64,000 nt of DNA, taken from NCBI RefSeq assembly GCF_043769475.1, contig NZ_CP171729.1:3720001-3784000 (forward strand), in the 5' to 3' direction. This document shows, piece by piece, positions 34,287 through 43,893 of this stretch. The translations under genes and the position numbers were made by a program. Source of the DNA: Allomesorhizobium sp043769475. Lineage in GTDB: Bacteria; Pseudomonadota; Alphaproteobacteria; Rhizobiales; Rhizobiaceae. The notes beneath the pieces were generated by a model. That model saw nothing but the letters and a program-made list of their open reading frames with translations. It did not search any database and was not told the origin of the DNA. Numbering within the stretch: the first letter of the stretch is position 1; each line of letters starts with the position of its first letter.

Positions 34287-37010
34287 ATGGTCAGTCTCGG
34301 CGGCATCGCCCGTAAGATTTTCGGTTCCTCCAACGATCGCCGCGTCAAGGCGACGCGGCCTCGGGTGGAAGCGATCAACGCGCTGGAAGGCGAAATGCAG
34401 GCGCTCTCGGACGAGGCGCTCAGGGCCCGCACCGACCAGTTCCGGCAGCAGTTGGCCGAAGGCGCCGACCTCGAAGACCTGCTCGTTCCGGCCTTCGCCA
34501 CCGTGCGCGAGGCGGCCAAGCGCGTGCTGGGGCTTCGGCCCTTCGACGTGCAGCTCATCGGCGGCATGGTGCTGCACGGCGGCAACATCGCCGAGATGCG
34601 GACCGGCGAGGGCAAAACGCTGGTCGCCACGCTGCCCGTCTATCTCAATGCGCTCGAAGGCAAGGGCGTCCATGTCGTCACGGTCAACGATTACCTCGCC
34701 AAACGCGACTCCGAATGGATGGGTCGCGTCTACAATTTTCTGGGCCTGACCGCCGGCGTCATCGTTCACGGCATGACCGACGACCAGCGCCGCGCCGCCT
34801 ATGCCGCCGACGTGACCTACGCCACCAACAACGAGCTCGGCTTCGATTATCTGCGCGACAACATGAAATACGAGCGTGCGCAGATGGTGCAGCGCGGTCA
34901 CAATTACGCGATCGTCGACGAGGTGGACTCAATCCTGGTCGACGAGGCGCGCACGCCGCTGATCATTTCCGGTCCGCTCGAGGACCGTTCGGAAATGTAC
35001 AACACGGTCGACGCCTTCATCCTCAAGCTGGAGCCGGCCGACTACGAGATCGACGAAAAGCAGCGCACCGCGATCTTCACCGAGGACGGCACCGAGAAGC
35101 TCGAAAACATGCTGCGCGAGGCCGGCCACCTGAAGGGCGAGTCGCTCTATGATGTCGAAAACGTCGCCATCGTCCACCACGTCAACAACGCGCTGAAGGC
35201 GCACCGCCTGTTCAGCCGAGACAAGGACTACATCGTCCGCAACGGCGAGATCGTCATCATCGACGAATTCACTGGCCGCATGATGCCCGGCCGGCGCTAT
35301 TCCGAGGGCCTGCACCAAGCCCTGGAGGCGAAGGAGCATGTCCAGATCCAGCCGGAAAACCAGACGCTGGCCTCGGTGACGTTCCAGAACTATTTCCGCA
35401 TGTACAAGAAGCTGGCCGGCATGACCGGCACGGCGTCGACGGAAGCCGAGGAATTCGGCAACATCTACGGCCTCGAAGTGACCGAGGTGCCGACCAACCT
35501 GCCGGTCATCCGCATGGACGAGGATGACGAGGTCTACCGGACGGTCGAAGAGAAATACAAGGCAATCATCCGCGAGATCCGCGAGGCCAACTCCAAGGGC
35601 CAGCCGACGCTGGTCGGCACCACCTCGATCGAAAAATCCGAGCTACTGGCCGAGCGCCTGCGCAAGGACGGTTTTCACGATTTCGAGGTGCTGAACGCCC
35701 GCCATCACGAGCGCGAGGCGGCGATCGTCGCCCAGGCCGGCAAGCCCGGCGCCATCACGATTGCCACCAATATGGCCGGCCGCGGCACCGACATCCAGCT
35801 CGGCGGCAATGCCGACATGCGGATTGCCGAGGAGCTTGGCGACATGCCGGCCGGGCCCGAGCGAGAAGCCAAGGAAAAGGCGATCCGCGAGGACGTGCAG
35901 CGGCTGAAGGAAAAGGCGCTCGCCGCCGGCGGGCTCTACGTGCTGGCCACCGAACGGCATGAATCGCGCCGCATCGACAACCAGCTCAGAGGCCGCTCCG
36001 GCCGCCAGGGCGATCCGGGCCGCTCGAAGTTCTTCCTGTCGCTGCAGGACGATCTGATGCGCATCTTCGGCTCCGAACGCATGGACGGCATGCTGCAGAA
36101 GCTCGGCCTCAAGGAAGACGAGGCGATCATCCACCCCTGGATCAACAAGGCGCTGGAGAAGGCGCAAAAGAAGGTCGAGGCGCGCAATTTCGACATCCGC
36201 AAGAACCTGCTGAAATTCGACGACGTGCAGAACGACCAGCGCAAGGTGGTGTTCGAGCAGCGCCTCGAACTGATGGACGGCGAAAATCTCTCCGAGACCA
36301 TCGCCGAGATGCGCGAAGGCGTGATCGAGGAACTGGTCGCCAAGCACATTCCCGAAAACGCCTATTCGGAACAGTGGGACGCCGTCGGCCTCAAGGAGGG
36401 CGTGCTGCAGTTTCTGAACCTCGACCTGCCGATCGACGATTGGGTCAAGGAAGAGGGCATCGCCGAGGAGGACATCCGCGACCGCATCACCGAGCGCGCC
36501 AATGCGGCAGCCGCCGAACGCGCCGAACGGTTTGGGCCGGAAGTCATGGCCTATGTCGAACGCTCGGTCGTGCTGCAGACGCTAGACCATCTGTGGCGCG
36601 AGCACCTGGTCAACCTCGACCATTTGCGCTCGGTCGTCGGCTTCCGTGGCTACGCCCAGCGCGACCCGCTGCAGGAATACAAGGGGGAGGGTTTCGAGCT
36701 TTTCCAGGCCATGCTTGGCAATCTACGCCAGGCGGTGACGGCGCAGCTGATGCGCGTCGAACTGGTGCGCGAGGCTGCCGATGCGCCGCCTCCGCAGGCT
36801 CCGGAAGCCTATGGCCAGCACTTCGACGCCACGACCGGCGAGGACGATTTCGGCGACACGGCGGTCGCCGTGATGCAGGATCTGCGCGTAGTCGCACCAG
36901 AGGACCGCGACCCGGAGCGGCCCGACACCTGGGGCAAGGTCGGCCGCAACGAGGCCTGCCCTTGCGGCTCCGGCAAGAAATACAAGCACTGCCACGGCGC
37001 GTTCGCCTGA
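34287..37010 (+). CDS. secA: Protein translocase ATPase SecA
   Basis: A 907-residue motor of the Sec pathway, driving preproteins through SecYEG. The start at 34287 gives MVSLGGIARKIFGSSNDRRV. The first nucleotide-binding fold has MRTGEGKTLVATLPVYLNAL (Walker A) and the DEVDSILVDEARTPLIISG box. IATNMAGRGTDIQLGG lies in the second. The C-terminal zinc motif CPCGSGKKYKHCHG, which binds SecB and phospholipid, is complete. Several in-frame residues upstream of 34287 are not conserved and are excluded. It is divergent from the parvulin gene. Confidence 0.97.
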   Translation: MVSLGGIARKIFGSSNDRRVKATRPRVEAINALEGEMQALSDEALRARTDQFRQQLAEGADLEDLLVPAFATVREAAKRVLGLRPFDVQLIGGMVLHGGNIAEMRTGEGKTLVATLPVYLNALEGKGVHVVTVNDYLAKRDSEWMGRVYNFLGLTAGVIVHGMTDDQRRAAYAADVTYATNNELGFDYLRDNMKYERAQMVQRGHNYAIVDEVDSILVDEARTPLIISGPLEDRSEMYNTVDAFILKLEPADYEIDEKQRTAIFTEDGTEKLENMLREAGHLKGESLYDVENVAIVHHVNNALKAHRLFSRDKDYIVRNGEIVIIDEFTGRMMPGRRYSEGLHQALEAKEHVQIQPENQTLASVTFQNYFRMYKKLAGMTGTASTEAEEFGNIYGLEVTEVPTNLPVIRMDEDDEVYRTVEEKYKAIIREIREANSKGQPTLVGTTSIEKSELLAERLRKDGFHDFEVLNARHHEREAAIVAQAGKPGAITIATNMAGRGTDIQLGGNADMRIAEELGDMPAGPEREAKEKAIREDVQRLKEKALAAGGLYVLATERHESRRIDNQLRGRSGRQGDPGRSKFFLSLQDDLMRIFGSERMDGMLQKLGLKEDEAIIHPWINKALEKAQKKVEARNFDIRKNLLKFDDVQNDQRKVVFEQRLELMDGENLSETIAEMREGVIEELVAKHIPENAYSEQWDAVGLKEGVLQFLNLDLPIDDWVKEEGIAEEDIRDRITERANAAAAERAERFGPEVMAYVERSVVLQTLDHLWREHLVNLDHLRSVVGFRGYAQRDPLQEYKGEGFELFQAMLGNLRQAVTAQLMRVELVREAADAPPPQAPEAYGQHFDATTGEDDFGDTAVAVMQDLRVVAPEDRDPERPDTWGKVGRNEACPCGSGKKYKHCHGAFA

Positions 37011-37032
37011 TGCCGGCGCGCCGCCGCGCGCT

Positions 37033-37341
37033 TCAGATGCCGGAGCCGTCGATCTGGATCTCCTCGCCTTTGTAGGGATCCGGTCTGGAAAGCGGCTCCC
37101 GGCCGGGATTGGGCGTCGGCAGCGGCATCCAGCAAATCAGCTCCGGTTCGGCATAGCCGACGACCGCCCCGGGCGTGGAGTCGGCGGCGCGCCAGCCTTC
37201 CATGCCGAACTGGTCGGAGCGCGCCCAGTAAACCACATCGACATCGGCATCGCCCTGTTCGACGGGCCTTATCGTCGCCAGGAACCGGCTGCCATCCCTC
37301 GGCGCCGTCGACATGTGCAGCCATTTGTCCGGTTCGCTCAT
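37033..37341 (-). CDS. Small DUF551-like protein
   Basis: A 102-residue protein with WLHMSTAPRDGSRFLATI near the N-terminus and ELICWMPLPTPN near residue 80. This is the W-x-MSTAP-x-DG...WMPLP pattern of the DUF551 family, best known from phages. No membrane segment or signal is seen. It converges on secA (22 bp apart). The C-terminal 20 residues extend past the domain. Function is unknown; the family link rests on the two motifs only. Confidence 0.65.
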   Translation of the reverse strand: MSEPDKWLHMSTAPRDGSRFLATIRPVEQGDADVDVVYWARSDQFGMEGWRAADSTPGAVVGYAEPELICWMPLPTPNPGREPLSRPDPYKGEEIQIDGSGI

Positions 37342-37384
37342 CGGCTTCTCCCCTGCCTCATTGTCGTGCGCGAAGGAGACCTGG

Positions 37385-37615
37385 TCAATGTGGGATGGAC
37401 GCCGCCAATGCGATGAGGTTGCGCAGCGCTTCCACCCCGAGCCGGTTCATGTGCTTGCGGCCGAGCGCGATGTCGATGCGCATGGCGAGTTCCTCCGCAT
37501 CGGCGCCGCGGATATCCGATAGCCTCTCGATGCCGATTTCCTCGAGATAGGAAATCATGCGCGGCCCGATCGAATGGGCCTTCAGCATCCTCGCCCGTTC
37601 AGCCGCGTCGATCAT
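37385..37615 (-). CDS. Helix-hairpin-helix small protein
   Basis: A 76-residue protein from the ATG at 37615 (MIDAAERARMLKAHSIGPRM), preceded by GGCGGGAG. GPRMISYLEEIGIERLSDIRGADAEELAMRID is a helix-hairpin-helix type segment of the kind in Cdd1-like and DUF4332 proteins, which may bind nucleic acid. A ten-residue longer reading is possible, but the ribosome binding site supports 37615. It follows the same strand as its DUF551-like neighbour. Function is unknown. Confidence 0.72.
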   Translation of the reverse strand: MIDAAERARMLKAHSIGPRMISYLEEIGIERLSDIRGADAEELAMRIDIALGRKHMNRLGVEALRNLIALAASIPH

Positions 37616-37698
37616 CGCCAGACTCCCGCCTTTCCAGGTCGGCATGGGGTGTGGCCGAACCGTTTCTTAACGTGTGTTGTCTAGACCGAAACAGGTGC

Positions 37699-37743
37699 GG
37701 CATGATCCCGAAAAGTTGCAGACTTTTCGGACAAGATCATACG
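37699..37743. repeat. Rhizobial-type palindromic intergenic repeat, second copy
   Basis: CCGAAAAGT and ACTTTTCGG are perfect arms around TGCAG, inside an outer GCATGAT / ATCATAC pair. It is the same general design as the repeat at 6165-6209. It lies between a leftward gene and the rightward flippase gene, so the flippase start must be after it. Confidence 0.68.
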
Positions 37744-37779
37744 CCCACGTTGAATTGGCGGAAATCGGAGAGTTCTCGC

Positions 37780-39189
37780 GTGCGCTTTTCCGCGGCAACG
37801 ACGGCAGAGCGGCTTTTGCCCGAGCGCCTCGCTGAGCGCGCACGGCCGCTGCTCGGCCAGATCGATGCGGCCCTGTTCACCGCCGACGAGCGCGGCGAAG
37901 CCGGCCGCATGTCGCTCATCGCCTTCTCGATCCGTATCGTCAGCGCCGCGATCGCCTTCATCAGCCAGGTCCTCCTGGCGCGCTGGATGGGCAGTTTCGA
38001 ATACGGCATCTTCGTCCTTGTATGGGTGACGATGGTGATAGCCGGCAATATTTCCTGCTTCGGTTTCCACACCTCCATCATCCGCTTTATTCCCGAATAT
38101 CGCGAGCGCGGCATGACGGCCGAACTGCGCGGCGTGCTCCTGACCAGCCGGCTGTTCGTGCTGCTCGCCTCCACCGCAATAGCGATGCTCGGGGGCTTAA
38201 GCGTCTGGTATTTTTCCGGCGCGATCGAGAGCTACTACGTCGTGCCCTTCATCCTCGGGCTGATCTGCCTGCCGATGATCGCGCTGTCGGATGTCGTGCA
38301 AGGCATTTCGCGGGCGCATTCCTGGGCGGTGTCGGCGCTGTCGCCGACCTATCTGATCCGTCCCGTGCTGATCCTCGCCTTCATGGCCGGCGCGCTCCTG
38401 GTGGGCTACGAGCCTTGCGCCGAGACCGCCCTCATCGCCGCCATCCTCGCCACCTATGCCACCACCATCATTCAACTGGTCAGCGTCACCGCGCGCGTCG
38501 ACCGCCGCCTGCCGCACGGCCCGCGTGAAATCCGTTTCCGGATGTGGTTCGCCATCTCGCTGCCGATCTTCCTGGTCGAGAGTTTTTTCTTCCTCCTGAC
38601 CAATGCCGACGTGCTTATGGTCGGCTTCTACATGCAGCCCGACGACGTCGCCGTCTATTTCGCCACGGTGAAGACGCTCGCGCTGGTCCATTTCGTCTAT
38701 TTCGCCGTCAAGGCCGGCGTCGCCCAGCGGTACGCCGCGATCGCTCATGGCGAGCCGGACAAGCTTGCGAGCTTCGCGCGAGAGACGGTGGCGTGGACGT
38801 TCTGGCCGTCGCTGGTTATGGCGCTGGCGGTACTGGCGCTCGGCAAGCCGATGCTGATGCTGTTCGGGCCTGGCTTCGACGCCGGCTATCCGCTGCTGTT
38901 CCTGCTCGTCTTCGGCGTCGTGGCGCGAGCGGCTGTCGGCCCCTGCGAAAGCCTGCTCACCATGAGCGGCTACCAGAATGTCTGCGCGCTGGTTTATGCC
39001 ACGACGCTCGCCTTCAACATCGGACTGAGCGTGCTTCTCATCCCCAGCCTCGGCCTCTGGGGCGCGGCGATCGCCACCTCGCTCGCCATGATCTTCGAGG
39101 CAGGGGCGCTCTCCTTCACCGTCTGGCGCAAGCTCGGCATCGCGATGGCGATCTTCATGCCGGCTGCCGCCGGCCCGGAGGCGCGCTGA
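37780..39189 (+). CDS. Polysaccharide flippase-like membrane protein (MOP superfamily, Wzx-type)
   Basis: A protein of about 469 residues from a GTG at 37780 (CGGAGAG upstream). A soluble N-terminal segment precedes about 12-14 membrane helices, beginning MSLIAFSIRIVSAAIAFISQ. RWMGSFEYGIFVLVWVTMV is the typical first periplasmic turn of Wzx/MATE-like exporters. It probably moves lipid-linked oligosaccharide across the inner membrane. The stop overlaps the start of the next gene (TGATG), so the two are coupled. The specific polysaccharide is unknown. Confidence 0.82.
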   Translation: MRFSAATTAERLLPERLAERARPLLGQIDAALFTADERGEAGRMSLIAFSIRIVSAAIAFISQVLLARWMGSFEYGIFVLVWVTMVIAGNISCFGFHTSIIRFIPEYRERGMTAELRGVLLTSRLFVLLASTAIAMLGGLSVWYFSGAIESYYVVPFILGLICLPMIALSDVVQGISRAHSWAVSALSPTYLIRPVLILAFMAGALLVGYEPCAETALIAAILATYATTIIQLVSVTARVDRRLPHGPREIRFRMWFAISLPIFLVESFFFLLTNADVLMVGFYMQPDDVAVYFATVKTLALVHFVYFAVKAGVAQRYAAIAHGEPDKLASFARETVAWTFWPSLVMALAVLALGKPMLMLFGPGFDAGYPLLFLLVFGVVARAAVGPCESLLTMSGYQNVCALVYATTLAFNIGLSVLLIPSLGLWGAAIATSLAMIFEAGALSFTVWRKLGIAMAIFMPAAAGPEAR

Positions 39190-40472
39190 TGGCCGCTATC
39201 CCGCTGCTGGAGGAGATGAGCGCCGGCCCGTCGGGAACAATGATTTCCGGGCTTGCCGGCATGGGCGGCGCCGCCGTCGAACCGGGGCACATCGAACTGC
39301 TGGAAAGCCATCGTCCGCCGCGGCGGCTGGCGATATATTCGGCTTCGGCGGGCTTCGACCTGGTCGAGGAACTCGACTATCTCTGCTCGCGCACCATCGA
39401 GCCGAACGTGTTCTTCAACCCCCGCTTCCTCGCCCCGGCGATGCCGAGGCTGGAGGACCGCGAGGTGCGGCTGGCCGTCATCCGCGACGGCCACGACTAC
39501 AAGAACCGGCTGCGGCTTCTCGTGCCGTTCTCCGTCGAGCGGCCGGCGACGCCGCTCGGCGTCTCCATCATGCGCACATGGGCGAGCCCATTCGGGCCGC
39601 TGGGGACGCCGCTGGTCGACCGCGACGACCCGGAAGGCGTGATCGAGGATTTCTTTTCCATGCTGTCGCGCCCGCATCTGAAGCTGCCAAAAGTGCTGGT
39701 GCTGCCCGATATGCGGCTCGACGGCGCGGTGACGGCAATGCTGAAATCGGTCGCCGAAACGCGCAGCCTGCCGCTGGTGACCACGACAGAGGCCGAGCGG
39801 CCCTTCCTCGAAAGCACACTAGACGGCAACGCCTATTTGAAAGCATCGCTGCGCTCGCATCACGACCGCGAATTCCGCCGGCTGAAGCGCCGGCTGGCCG
39901 ATCTCGGCACGCTCGAACACATTGTCGCGCGCGGCCCGGAAGACATCCGTCACGGGATCGAAGCGTTCCTGACGCTGGAAGCGGCCGGCTGGAAAGGCCG
40001 CAAGCGCACCGCCATGGCGACCGACCGCTACCGCGCCGCCTTCGCCCGCGAGGCCGTCCACCGCCTTGCCGAGCAGGATATGTGCCGGGTGCATTCGCTG
40101 ACGCTCAACGGCGAGGTCATCGCCTGCCTTATCGTTTTCGTCGAGGCGGGCGTGGCCTATACCTGGAAGACCGCCTATGACGAGGCCTACGCCGCCTTTT
40201 CGCCGGGCACGCTGCTGATGATCGAGGTGACGAAGCAGCATCTCGACGATCCCAACATCATGACGACCGACTCCTGCGCCGTGCCCGACCACCCGGTGAT
40301 GACTAGGCTGTGGTCGGAACGCAAGACGATGGGAACGATCGTCATCGGCATGACGCCCGGCGCAGACCGCGCGACGCGCCAGGCGGCTTCGCAACTGCAC
40401 CTCTATCGCGAGACCCGTAACATAGCCCGCCTGCTGCGCAACCGGGTGCGAGGGCTGCTGAAGAGGCGGTAA
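39189..40472 (+). CDS. GNAT/FemAB-like acyltransferase (CelD/BcsL family)
   Basis: A 427-residue protein. The C-terminal GNAT-like domain matches the CelD family often found in exopolysaccharide clusters: KASLRSHHDREFRRLKRRLADLG, then FLTLEAAGWKGRKRTAMATD and CRVHSLTLNGEVIACLIVFV. The signature WKTAYDEAYAAFSPGTLLMIEV is the acetyl-CoA side of the fold. It is translationally coupled to the flippase gene upstream, suggesting acylation of an exported polysaccharide. The N-terminal 60 residues are not conserved-looking. Confidence 0.82.
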   Translation: MAAIPLLEEMSAGPSGTMISGLAGMGGAAVEPGHIELLESHRPPRRLAIYSASAGFDLVEELDYLCSRTIEPNVFFNPRFLAPAMPRLEDREVRLAVIRDGHDYKNRLRLLVPFSVERPATPLGVSIMRTWASPFGPLGTPLVDRDDPEGVIEDFFSMLSRPHLKLPKVLVLPDMRLDGAVTAMLKSVAETRSLPLVTTTEAERPFLESTLDGNAYLKASLRSHHDREFRRLKRRLADLGTLEHIVARGPEDIRHGIEAFLTLEAAGWKGRKRTAMATDRYRAAFAREAVHRLAEQDMCRVHSLTLNGEVIACLIVFVEAGVAYTWKTAYDEAYAAFSPGTLLMIEVTKQHLDDPNIMTTDSCAVPDHPVMTRLWSERKTMGTIVIGMTPGADRATRQAASQLHLYRETRNIARLLRNRVRGLLKRR

Positions 40473-40672
40473 GGCTCCGCCAGGAAGCTGCTGTTCGCTA
40501 TCACCAAGGCGGAAGGCAAATTTTGCCTGCGTTTCGCAGCAGTTTTGGTTTATGCGCCTCGGTATATCCATGGATTACGGGCATATTCCCTGCGAAAATC
40601 CGACGATTGATCGTCTAGCAGACCAGCCTTCAATTGTCGAAGCTCCCCGAAGTTAAGCATTGCCAGCGTGGC

Positions 40673-41566
40673 ATGTCGTGGTGGCCCGGTTTGATAGCCG
40701 GCTCCGCGGGCGTGCTCGCCTTTAGCGGCACCTTGCCGGCAACGCGTGCCGCGCTGTCGTTCTTTACCCCGCTGGCGATCACGAGCGCCCGAATCGAAAT
40801 TGCTGCCCTTCTTGGTGTCGGGACACTGGTGGCTATAGGGCAATTGCGTTTGCCGGACAGAGAATATTGGCTCGGAATTTTGTGGACGGGGCTGGGGCTT
40901 GCCGTCGGCTATCCGCTCTTTGTCGCCATCGCCCTTCAACATGTCCCGGCCGCGCATGGCGCCGTCGTTATCGGCCTCGCCCCGGTCGCCACGGCGTTGA
41001 TTGCGGTGTTCCGACTGGGCGAACGCCCCGGGCCGGTCTTCTGGCTGGCATCCATCACAGGCGTCGGCGCCGTGCTACTCTTTGCCTTGCATCAGGGCGG
41101 CGGCGTCACCCTTGCCGACGCATGGCTCGTCGCCGCTATCGCGAGCGTCGGCCTGGCCTATGTCGAGGGTGGCCGCGTGTCGCGTGCGCTCGGGGGCACC
41201 GTGACACTCTGCTGGGCTATGATCGTACTTGCTCCATTCGCAGCGATCCCTCTCATTCGTGAGTTGTGCCTCCTCGACTGGACACAACCGATCGGGACAG
41301 CCGCTTGGATCGGCTTCTGGTACGCTGGTGTCGTCAGCATGTTTCTTGGCTCGGTATTCTGGTATCGTGGCCTCGCCGCCGGTGGGGTAGCGCGTGTTGG
41401 CAAGTTGAACCTTATCCAGCCGCTTCTGGCGCTGTTCTGGTCAGCCCTATTGCTTGGTGAACGCGTGACCGGAACAACTGTTCTTTGCGCCGTCGTCGTG
41501 CTCGGCGCGATGATCGTCTGCATCAAGAGCCGCGTGCCCGTCGCTATCCAGGCGGACGCAAAGTGA
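40673..41566 (+). CDS. EamA-family drug/metabolite transporter
   Basis: A protein of about 297 residues with ten membrane helices in two EamA repeats, starting MSWWPGLIAGSAGVLAFSGT. AAHGAVVIGLAPVATALIAV and VGKLNLIQPLLALFWSALLL close the two repeats. A TTG at 40634 would add 13 charged residues not typical of the family. The substrate is unknown. It converges on the acyl-CoA synthetase gene, the two stops abutting. The 200-bp gap upstream shows nothing else. Confidence 0.85.
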   Translation: MSWWPGLIAGSAGVLAFSGTLPATRAALSFFTPLAITSARIEIAALLGVGTLVAIGQLRLPDREYWLGILWTGLGLAVGYPLFVAIALQHVPAAHGAVVIGLAPVATALIAVFRLGERPGPVFWLASITGVGAVLLFALHQGGGVTLADAWLVAAIASVGLAYVEGGRVSRALGGTVTLCWAMIVLAPFAAIPLIRELCLLDWTQPIGTAAWIGFWYAGVVSMFLGSVFWYRGLAAGGVARVGKLNLIQPLLALFWSALLLGERVTGTTVLCAVVVLGAMIVCIKSRVPVAIQADAK

Positions 41567-43210
41567 TCAGAGGCTCGACTTCCCGGCTTCCTGCCTCGCC
41601 CGATCGCGAAAAATGCGGCGGATGACCTTGCCGGTCGTGGTCAGCGGCATCTCGTCGACGAACTCGACCTCGCGCGGATATTCGTGCGCCGACAGCCGCT
41701 CGCGCACCCACAGCTTGATCTCCTCGGCCAGCGCCTCGCTGGCGACGGTCCCGTCTTTCAGCACGACATAGGCCTTGACGATCTCGGTGCGCAGCGCGTC
41801 GGGCTTGCCGACCGCGGCAGCGAGCGCGATGGCCGGGTGGCCGGTCAGGCAATCCTCGATCTCGCCGGGTCCGATGCGGAAGCCCGCCGACGTGATGACG
41901 TCGTCGTCGCGGCCAAAGAAATGCACGTAGCCGTCCTCGTCCTCGATGCCCTGATCGCCGGTGGTCATCCAGTCGCCGATGAATTTTTTCGCGGTCGCCT
42001 GCTCGTCGTGCCAATAGCCGAGGAACATCACCGGATCGGGCCGCAGGATAGCGATCTGTCCAGCCTCGCCCGCCTTCATGCGGCGGCCGTCCTCGCCGAT
42101 CACCGCCACCGTATGACCCGGCACGGCCTTGCCGATCGCGCCGGCGCGGCTGACGCCGATCGCAGCGCAGGACGACAGCACCAGGTTGCACTCGGTCTGG
42201 CCGTAAAATTCGTTGATGGTGATGCCGAATTCAGAGCGCGCCCACTCGTAGGTCTCGCGGCCGAGCGACTCGCCGCCGGAACCCACCGTGCGCAGATCGA
42301 GCCGGAAGCGACGGCCGATATCGGGCACGGTCCTCAGCATCCGCAGCGCCGTCGGCGGGATGAAAGCGTTCCTGACCCGCATCTTCTCGGCAAGTCCGAG
42401 CGCTTCTTCGGGATCGAATTTCTCGAACCGTCCGGCAACCACCGGCACGCCGAAATAGAGGCCGGGCAACAGCACGTTGAGCAAGCCGCCCGCCCATGCC
42501 CAGTCGGCCGGCGTCCACAGGAGGTCGCCCGGCTGCGGCAGGAACTCGTGATGCGTCTGCACGCCGGGCAGATGGCCGAGGAGAACGCGGTGGCCGTGCA
42601 GCGCGCCCTTGGGCGGGCCCGTGGTGCCGGAGGTGAAGATCATCATCGCCGGGTCGTCCGGACCTGTGTCCTCGGCAACGAAATGCGGTGAATGGTCGGC
42701 GACCAGCCGGTGGAAATCGATCGCGTCGCCATCCGCGCCGTCGATCGACACGATCAGTTCGAGGTTGGCCGGCCTGTCGCCGATCTTGCGGATTTTCGCG
42801 TCGCCACCGGCATTGGTGACGATCGCCCGGATGCCCGCTGCCTGCAGGCGGTATTCGAGCGCGTCCGTGCCGAAGAGCAGGGCCAGCGGCACGGCGATAG
42901 CGCCGAGTTTGTAGATCGCGACATGGGCAATGGCGGTCTCGAAACATTGCGGCAGGAGCAGCGCCACCCGGTCGCCGCGCCGGATCCCGAGCGCGCGCAG
43001 TCCGTTGGCGAGCGCGTTGGAGCGCGCCGCAAGTTCGCCGAAGCTCAGGCGCTGAGCTTCGCCCTCGGCCCGGTAATCGAGCAGCGCCGTGCGGCCCGGA
43101 TCAGTTGCGGCCCAGCGGTCACAGACCGCGACGCCGATGTTGAAACGCCCGGGAATGTTCCAGCGGAAATCGCGGTAGAGAGTGGCATAGCTGTCGCGCC
43201 GTTCAAGCAT
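41567..43210 (-). CDS. Acyl-CoA synthetase (AMP-forming)
   Basis: A 547-residue adenylate-forming enzyme. The AMP/ATP signature MMIFTSGTTGPPKGALHGH is near residues 189-207 and NEFYGQTECNLVLSSC is the A5-type motif. The hinge and C-terminal domain have DWMTTGDQGIEDEDGYVHFFGRDDDVI and the catalytic lysine in LTTTGKVIRRIFRD. It activates a carboxylic acid as acyl-AMP and then acyl-CoA. It resembles medium-chain or acetyl-CoA-synthetase-like enzymes; substrate unknown. It is a single gene here, converging on a transporter. Confidence 0.9.
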   Translation of the reverse strand: MLERRDSYATLYRDFRWNIPGRFNIGVAVCDRWAATDPGRTALLDYRAEGEAQRLSFGELAARSNALANGLRALGIRRGDRVALLLPQCFETAIAHVAIYKLGAIAVPLALLFGTDALEYRLQAAGIRAIVTNAGGDAKIRKIGDRPANLELIVSIDGADGDAIDFHRLVADHSPHFVAEDTGPDDPAMMIFTSGTTGPPKGALHGHRVLLGHLPGVQTHHEFLPQPGDLLWTPADWAWAGGLLNVLLPGLYFGVPVVAGRFEKFDPEEALGLAEKMRVRNAFIPPTALRMLRTVPDIGRRFRLDLRTVGSGGESLGRETYEWARSEFGITINEFYGQTECNLVLSSCAAIGVSRAGAIGKAVPGHTVAVIGEDGRRMKAGEAGQIAILRPDPVMFLGYWHDEQATAKKFIGDWMTTGDQGIEDEDGYVHFFGRDDDVITSAGFRIGPGEIEDCLTGHPAIALAAAVGKPDALRTEIVKAYVVLKDGTVASEALAEEIKLWVRERLSAHEYPREVEFVDEMPLTTTGKVIRRIFRDRARQEAGKSSL

Positions 43211-43386
43211 CGGGAATGGTTATCCCGGCGCGACGCCCTTTGACAACCTGACGCAACGGAACGGGCGATTAGCCCTTGCCGGAATTGCCGACGCAGGCGC
43301 TCAAAACGTGAATGGTGACGGTCACCTGTGCAATGGCGTCGAAGCCTGCGCGCTTTGTCCTATGGAACCATCCGGCCGGTCTGCAT

Positions 43387-43614
43387 ATGTTAAAGGGGCG
43401 GCGGGATGAACCGGGGCGGGATGAACCGGGGAATGAGGTGGATCTCGATTTTGCCAGGTTTGCGTTGGGCATGGTCGTCGGCGTCACCGTCGGCGCGCTC
43501 ATCGGATACGTAGTCGGCGACCAGGTATTCAACGACGCCTCGGTCGGGCTTGGCTTCGGCGTGGTCGTGGGCGCCGGCGTCGGCTCGCTCATCGGCATCA
43601 TCGCGAACTCGTAG
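43387..43614 (+). CDS. Small glycine-zipper membrane protein
   Basis: A protein of about 75 residues from ATG 43387; a GTG at 43438 (VDLDFARFALG) is an alternative. The C-terminal half has two glycine-zipper-like hydrophobic stretches, GMVVGVTVGALIGYVVGD and GLGFGVVVGAGVGSLIGIIA, suitable for close helix packing in the membrane. Its first codons contain a 15-bp tandem duplication, CGGGATGAACCGGGG, at 43402-43431, giving RDEPGRDEPG; this would be upstream of the alternative GTG start. No family function is known. It ends 54 bp before the tRNA gene. Confidence 0.55.
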   Translation: MLKGRRDEPGRDEPGNEVDLDFARFALGMVVGVTVGALIGYVVGDQVFNDASVGLGFGVVVGAGVGSLIGIIANS

Positions 43615-43667
43615 CACGCGGCGGGCGGCGCCGGTCGGCCGGACGATGATTGCGTCGGGAAAAGTGG

Positions 43668-43749
43668 TGCCCCCTGCCGGGATCGAACCAGCACTCCTTT
43701 CGGAACCTGATTTTGAGTCAGGCGCGTCTACCAATTCCGCCAAGGGGGC
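43668..43749 (-). tRNA. tRNA-Leu (CAA)
   Basis: The reverse strand folds as a class II tRNA. A 7-bp acceptor stem pairs GCCCCCT with AGGGGGC. The D-arm region is GGCGGAATTGGTAGACGC, the anticodon stem CCTGA/TCAGG carries a loop with CAA, and a short variable arm is followed by the T-arm GGTTCGATCCC. A discriminator A ends it at 43668. The CCA is not encoded. The gene reads the leucine codon UUG and stands alone. Confidence 0.93.
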
Positions 43750-43893
43750 GCACGCGCAAAGGGCGCGAACGGCTGCGGACTATACGGCCAAGCCCCGCCG
43801 CGTCAACTGCCGTGCACGATTTCGTGCCGCGCCGACCATTGTGCAATGCGTCATTTGTTTCTAGACAGGCACGGCAAAACCAGAGGGGCGCGG

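Noticed and set aside
43390..43743. Reverse-strand frame covering the tRNA-Leu gene
   Set aside because: It overlaps a clear tRNA and a forward glycine-zipper gene; a shadow frame.
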